9,221 bases of DNA from an uncultured Prevotellaceae bacterium (GTDB lineage: Bacteria; Bacteroidota; Bacteroidia; Bacteroidales; Bacteroidaceae). Both the position numbers and the translations under genes were made by a program. The notes beneath the pieces were generated by a model, which worked only from the letters and a program-made list of their open reading frames with translations, was not told the origin of the DNA and made no database searches. Shown here piece after piece: positions 5,175 through 9,221 of the stretch. The stretch spans positions 1-9,221 of the forward strand of contig CACYKX010000120.1 of assembly GCA_902775075.1 (NCBI GenBank). The letters run 5' to 3'. Within the stretch, counting starts at the first letter, position 1, and each line of letters starts with the position of its first letter.

Positions 5175-8100
5175 TCAAATCTCTGTTATACCCCAAAGAC
5201 GAAGTTTATTCACCATACCTCTTGTTACAGTGTTTTCAGGATAACCCAGTGAAGTCTTCGGCCTTTCCAAAATTCCTTTGAAATCTTCTATGTATTCACT
5301 TGGAATGACATCAAAGGCTAAGACCTCACTCAACAGTCCTTCATTGTAAGGGAGTTCTCCACTATCCATTAGTCTTCCTTCCCTGAAGTTAGACACGCGA
5401 TCCAGACGCATAAGGGTTTTCGGCTTTGTCTTGTCTTCCTTTGAAATAGTAAGGACTGCAGCATCATCATTCGCTAATGAAGCGAAAATCAACTTGCTCT
5501 CTGTATTTCTGGAATAGTCTCTGTTTTGGTATTCAAGTAATTCTTCTACCGAAACCTTTACTATGCAGCCATTCTCATAGCCTAAAATGAGATACCCCTT
5601 TTCCTCACTTTCCTTTACGACCAATGTCAATAATGATTCTGTATCGTAATCATACGTATCTATCTTCTTGAATTTACCGTTGCTAAGGAACTTGAAGAAG
5701 CCTATGGGTTCGACATAGTTTTCTGGGTCATCCCATTCTGCCAAGACATTCTTCCTTATCCGGCTTGTCTTTATTTCGTCATCCTTAGATGTGACAAGTT
5801 GTGTTGTGAGAGGGCGTTCAACAGACTGTTCTGGTTCCACTGGTACAACCTCTTCTGGCAAATCATTAACCTTTATCTGAGTTAGATTACGATTAAACTT
5901 CTGATATTCCTCAAAATCCTCTTTTGTCAATTTTCGCTTCGTACTACCGACGCGAACATACCAATAACCGTCATAGTCAACACCCTGAGCAAGGGGCTTT
6001 ATCTTTACTACAACGACATCTTTGTCTTTATTTTCAGCATCAAAGGCTATGCTCTCTATATAGGTGGCTATTTTATTACCCCATTTAAGTGACACGGCGT
6101 TGGATATTGTGAGAAGATATTTGTCTTTATCTCCATAATACAGAGGTGTATTGAGGTCTTCTTCAACACCGACACCCAGTCCGAAATTGTTGACACCGAT
6201 ATAAAGTGTACCTCCAACGGTGTTCAAGAAGGAGTCGATGACCTTCATAATCTCATTCATCTGCTTTTCCTGATTAGGACCTTTCGAGTCTTCATCAGCA
6301 GGGAAGACGATACTGCTCTTATATTCTTCATCAATACCTTCTTCGCCAGTACCATATTGTTTCAGACCGCTTTCGAACCCTTTCAGATTAAGCTGCTGCT
6401 TGATTCTGTTATGGATGTTGACAGCAGTCTTTTCCATACCGTCTTGTTGGGTGATGTTGTATGCCAGGCATAAGAGGGCAAGGTTCTTCAGCCAAGGATT
6501 ATCTGTAGCCAGCTTGTAAAGGTCATCATTATGGTTTGGATTACCCAAATAGCTGACAGTCTGAAGTTGCATGAAGCGTTCACGCATCAGGACATTATTG
6601 CTAAACAATTCAGAATTGGCATTTTCTAGGTTGCTGAGTCTTTCTTCATCGACCTTCTCGTTCTTGGCAAAATCATGAAGCATCGTGATAATGTCCATAC
6701 GGCCTTGATAATAGGCAGCCTGAGATTCCCATCCTATCAGCATACATAGAACTCGTGCAAAGGCCAGATAATTATATGCCTTGATATAATCCTTGTCAAG
6801 AATAGCTATCCTGTCAATGAAATATATGACTTCGCGCACATAGGATTCATCAAGCACCTTGTCCGTTTCGAGTATCTGCTCATCCTCCTGGCCTTCAAAT
6901 GCCTCAGGGATTCTTCCGATAGACATGTCTTCCATAAGAATCTTGAATGCAGAATTCAGGTCATAATCATAGGATGTCAGCTCATTGATGTCACATTGAA
7001 TATGGAACAATCCTGCGGCTTTACCAATTAGATGACAGGAAACGATATTGTTCTTTCCAATTCCTATAAACTCGGACGCATTCCTAAGAGTGACGCTGAC
7101 ACCTTCCTTGGATATAGCAGGTGCCTCCCCATGTGCATTGGGAACTGAACCCACGGAGCAAATGATTTCTTCATCGTAAGAGTAATAATCATCAAGGGCA
7201 TCCTTAATTGTCTCTAACATCGAGAAGTGGAAATAATCATCTTCCTTGTCAATAATCTGAGCTTCAAAAACAAAACGACTTCCATCATTGGCAAAGAAAT
7301 GACGTAAAGATGTCGATATGGGGTAAGGAACAATATCCTTCACATAGATAAATCCCTGACCTCCAATTTCGTCCTCAATCTGACAATAGTATTTGTTTTT
7401 GTCATTCAAGTCCTGACTGACGAAAGTTATATTGACGAATTCGTCTATTCGGTGCTGTTTTTTCTTCTTAGCAGGAGTCACCGTAGGTTTCTTGACTTGC
7501 GTATTGAACAGCTCTCCTTCGATTTCTTTCCAGACTTCCAAATATGGCCTAATATCATTTGCCTTCACAGACGAAAGGCTGGTTTCCGGCTTTGAGTTGA
7601 GGTAAACCTGCAAGCCTTGCCACAAGTTAAGTTCCTTTGGAAAGACGGGATATGTATTTGCCGCTCCCTTCAATGGCTGAAGACTTATGCCATCTGAGGA
7701 AATCAATAATTTTGTGTTGTTCTGTACAAATGAATTGACAGTGTCTATCTTTCCACATGGGTACATGCTGGCAACATAATGTGGTATCATGCCAATCGAA
7801 TCGAAGCCATAGGCAATTCTCTTACCAACAGAGTGGAATAGGCAATAGTAGGCCATATCCACAAGATGAACAGGTGAGATGTTGTGAAGATAAGAAGATA
7901 TTGTGCACAATCTGGCTGTATTCAATCTATAGTCAGCAATAGACGTGTCCTTGCTGTTTTCCAAAAGCAATAGCTGTATTGCCAATGCAACCATATTGTT
8001 CATTATAAGCTCCTGGTTATCCTTGGTCTTGTCTATTCGACCATCACACTCACGGATATATAATTCCAAAAGCTTGATAAGGGCACTCTTAAAGGGTTCT

Positions 8101-8876
8101 TTCTCCCAAATGCTGATGTCTTTCCCTTTTATGATGTCCAGCAGCTCCTTTATCCGGCTGTTCATCAAATCTGGACGACGGAGGAATAAGCTCGAAAGTA
8201 TATTGAAGTTCTTACCCGGATGATATACGAAGCCTGAGACTTTTAATTTATTGAACAGATTATCAATGAATAACATCGGGGTATCGGTCGAACCTTCAAT
8301 GCCTTCATTCTCTATAAGCTCAGCTGCCCTGATATAGTAACCAAGTTGCTCTATTAACAGCGTTAGTCGATCTTGATAAAACTCCCTTTCCGCAGGGCCA
8401 CATAAATTAAGTAGGTCTGAAAGTTCCAAAAGGTCAGAGCATTCCCTCCGAACAACTTTCAAATCTATTTTCTTGTTCAGCAAGCTCTGAATCCATCTGT
8501 GGCTCTGTGATTCAAAAGATTTCTCTTTTTCTTCCGTTAACAGCAATTTAACAAAGTCTTTTGTATTCCAGGATAAATCACGTTCTGATAACAGCCTGGA
8601 TAGCTTTTCTTCAGTCAGGTTGTCCGTACTTTGCTCAAACTCACTAATATCAACAAGCTCTATCTTTGGATGTTTTTCACTAACAGCCGTGACTCGACAC
8701 TTGACGCTTTGGCCCTTGAAGAGCTTTAATTTGGCGGTGCCCTGCAGATAAGTCGTTATATCATTAGACTCGTCAATTAACTCACAATACGTGGCATAAG
8801 GTCTTTTTACCTTAAACTCATATATTTCGCCTACCTTATAGGCATCCTTGGGCTGAAGTTTTGTATCGCTATTCAT
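5175..8876 (-). CDS. Large multidomain protein with OB/S1-like segments and Schlafen AlbA_2 (divergent AAA-4) domain, 1233 aa
   Basis: Residues 12-80 resemble a small OB/S1-like barrel (YKVGEIYEFKVK ... GQSVKCRVTAV ... KIELVDI). Residues 85-460 are mostly helical and unrecognised. A basic linker, KKPTVTPAKKKKQHR (462-476), leads to a second OB-like segment (478-555) and a beta-rich one (566-635), then a helical part to about 845. Residues 850-995 are a clear AlbA_2/Schlafen-type domain: EYKSSIVFPA, EIMKVIDSFLNTVGGTLYIG, VNNFGLGVGVEEDL, and WYVRVGSTKRKL. The region 1050-1200 is beta-rich and vaguely like gyrase A C-terminal blades. AlbA_2 domains occur in Schlafen nucleases, in putative ATP-binding regulators and in many phage-defence proteins; together with OB folds this points to nucleic-acid binding or cleavage, but the exact activity is not evident. 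No signal peptide or membrane helix is seen. It starts 20 nt after the McrC-like stop and ends 4 nt before the XseA-like start. Confidence 0.85.
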   Translation of the reverse strand: MNSDTKLQPKDAYKVGEIYEFKVKRPYATYCELIDESNDITTYLQGTAKLKLFKGQSVKCRVTAVSEKHPKIELVDISEFEQSTDNLTEEKLSRLLSERDLSWNTKDFVKLLLTEEKEKSFESQSHRWIQSLLNKKIDLKVVRRECSDLLELSDLLNLCGPAEREFYQDRLTLLIEQLGYYIRAAELIENEGIEGSTDTPMLFIDNLFNKLKVSGFVYHPGKNFNILSSLFLRRPDLMNSRIKELLDIIKGKDISIWEKEPFKSALIKLLELYIRECDGRIDKTKDNQELIMNNMVALAIQLLLLENSKDTSIADYRLNTARLCTISSYLHNISPVHLVDMAYYCLFHSVGKRIAYGFDSIGMIPHYVASMYPCGKIDTVNSFVQNNTKLLISSDGISLQPLKGAANTYPVFPKELNLWQGLQVYLNSKPETSLSSVKANDIRPYLEVWKEIEGELFNTQVKKPTVTPAKKKKQHRIDEFVNITFVSQDLNDKNKYYCQIEDEIGGQGFIYVKDIVPYPISTSLRHFFANDGSRFVFEAQIIDKEDDYFHFSMLETIKDALDDYYSYDEEIICSVGSVPNAHGEAPAISKEGVSVTLRNASEFIGIGKNNIVSCHLIGKAAGLFHIQCDINELTSYDYDLNSAFKILMEDMSIGRIPEAFEGQEDEQILETDKVLDESYVREVIYFIDRIAILDKDYIKAYNYLAFARVLCMLIGWESQAAYYQGRMDIITMLHDFAKNEKVDEERLSNLENANSELFSNNVLMRERFMQLQTVSYLGNPNHNDDLYKLATDNPWLKNLALLCLAYNITQQDGMEKTAVNIHNRIKQQLNLKGFESGLKQYGTGEEGIDEEYKSSIVFPADEDSKGPNQEKQMNEIMKVIDSFLNTVGGTLYIGVNNFGLGVGVEEDLNTPLYYGDKDKYLLTISNAVSLKWGNKIATYIESIAFDAENKDKDVVVVKIKPLAQGVDYDGYWYVRVGSTKRKLTKEDFEEYQKFNRNLTQIKVNDLPEEVVPVEPEQSVERPLTTQLVTSKDDEIKTSRIRKNVLAEWDDPENYVEPIGFFKFLSNGKFKKIDTYDYDTESLLTLVVKESEEKGYLILGYENGCIVKVSVEELLEYQNRDYSRNTESKLIFASLANDDAAVLTISKEDKTKPKTLMRLDRVSNFREGRLMDSGELPYNEGLLSEVLAFDVIPSEYIEDFKGILERPKTSLGYPENTVTRGMVNKLRLWGITEI

Positions 8877-8896
8877 AAGAATCTTGGATTAAGCTG

Positions 8897-9221
8897 TTAT
8901 ATTATAATTGATTTGATAAATTCTTCTTCCTTCTCTTTCATCCTTTCACAAAAGTCTACATAAGAAGATGATGCTCGGCTTATCTCTATGCCGAATATGT
9001 AAAGATATGATAATGTCCCAGATATTTGAGATTTTGGAATTTTATCTTGTTTTTTTTCAAGAGGAGCGATGAATCCTCCTTTATTTACATGGAGCGCAGA
9101 CATATATGCCATTACTTGGTGTACGTCATCAGGATCTACCATCGAGACCTTATTATAGCTTCCAAGTCTTTTGTATTTGGCATCCAACACTATGTCATCT
9201 TTATAAAAGTCAGGGTAACGA
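8897..9221 (-). CDS. McrC-like PD-(D/E)xK nuclease subunit, C-terminal 107 residues, cut by window edge
   Basis: The frame is open to the right edge; the GTG at 9190 is an internal codon, not a start, because conserved sequence continues upstream of it. The fragment begins RYPDFYKDDIVLDAKYKRL, which is the PD...DxK catalytic motif of McrC (Asp of PD, then Asp and Lys of DAK). It is followed by DDVHQVMAYMSALHVNKGGFIAPLE, matching the conserved helix and strand (QxxAYM, Gly-rich turn, P) after the active site in the McrC/LlaJI nuclease family. In McrBC, McrC is the endonuclease that joins the McrB GTPase ring and cuts modified DNA. The last 35 residues are charged and end EEFIKSIII. It is the most upstream visible gene of the minus-strand operon, 20 nt before the AlbA_2 gene. 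The length of the protein, and whether mcrB precedes it, cannot be seen. Confidence 0.85.
   Translation of the reverse strand, partial: RYPDFYKDDIVLDAKYKRLGSYNKVSMVDPDDVHQVMAYMSALHVNKGGFIAPLEKKQDKIPKSQISGTLSYLYIFGIEISRASSSYVDFCERMKEKEEEFIKSIII

Noticed and set aside
9188..9190. GTG as the start of a 97-residue gene at the right edge
   Set aside because: The frame continues upstream with RYPDFYKDDI, which supplies the conserved PD half of the McrC active site.
1..9221. CRISPR array, tRNA, rRNA, transposase, or att-like repeats
   Set aside because: No regularly spaced repeats, cloverleaf-like sequence, transposase motif or terminal repeats were found on reading; the only repeats seen are within the coiled-coil gene and the short dyads listed.

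Overview
The window looks like a stretch of a Bacteroidales genome (Prevotella/Bacteroides type). The reasons are a promoter matching the Bacteroidetes consensus (TAnnTTTG at -7 with a TTG-type -33 box), the lack of Shine-Dalgarno sequences before the start codons, AT-rich spacers, and the protein families present. Nearly everything lies on the minus strand. The only plus-strand gene is the 3' end of an M23-type metallopeptidase at the left edge, which converges on its neighbour.

Right part (9221 down to 2525, minus strand): a very tightly packed operon. In transcription order it holds (1) the C-terminal end of a McrC-like PD-(D/E)xK nuclease, cut by the window edge; (2) a 1233-residue protein with OB/S1-like segments and a Schlafen-type AlbA_2 domain; (3) an exonuclease VII large-subunit (XseA)-like protein whose usual tail is replaced by a long Gln-rich coiled coil ending in a single C-terminal membrane helix; (4) a protein of the agmatine/peptidyl-arginine deiminase family with an intact catalytic Cys, His and Asp set; and (5) a 48-codon ORF whose start overlaps the deiminase stop as ATGA. 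The gaps are 20, 4 and 1 nt, then the overlap, so co-expression is very likely. The McrC nuclease suggests a type IV restriction-like defence locus. I know of no described system with this gene combination. The McrB-like partner and the operon promoter, if present, lie beyond the right edge.

Centre (2396-2454): an inverted repeat followed by T6 on the minus strand is a candidate terminator for that operon. It sits directly against a good Bacteroidetes promoter for the next operon.

Left part (2353 down to 297, minus strand): a two-gene operon with visibly higher GC. It encodes a von Willebrand factor A protein with an intact MIDAS, then a 423-residue protein of unknown function whose C-terminal part has the layout of an OmpR-type winged helix. 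A strong 13-bp RNA hairpin lies in the 59-nt spacer between them. Nothing in the sequence ties this pair functionally to the defence-like operon.
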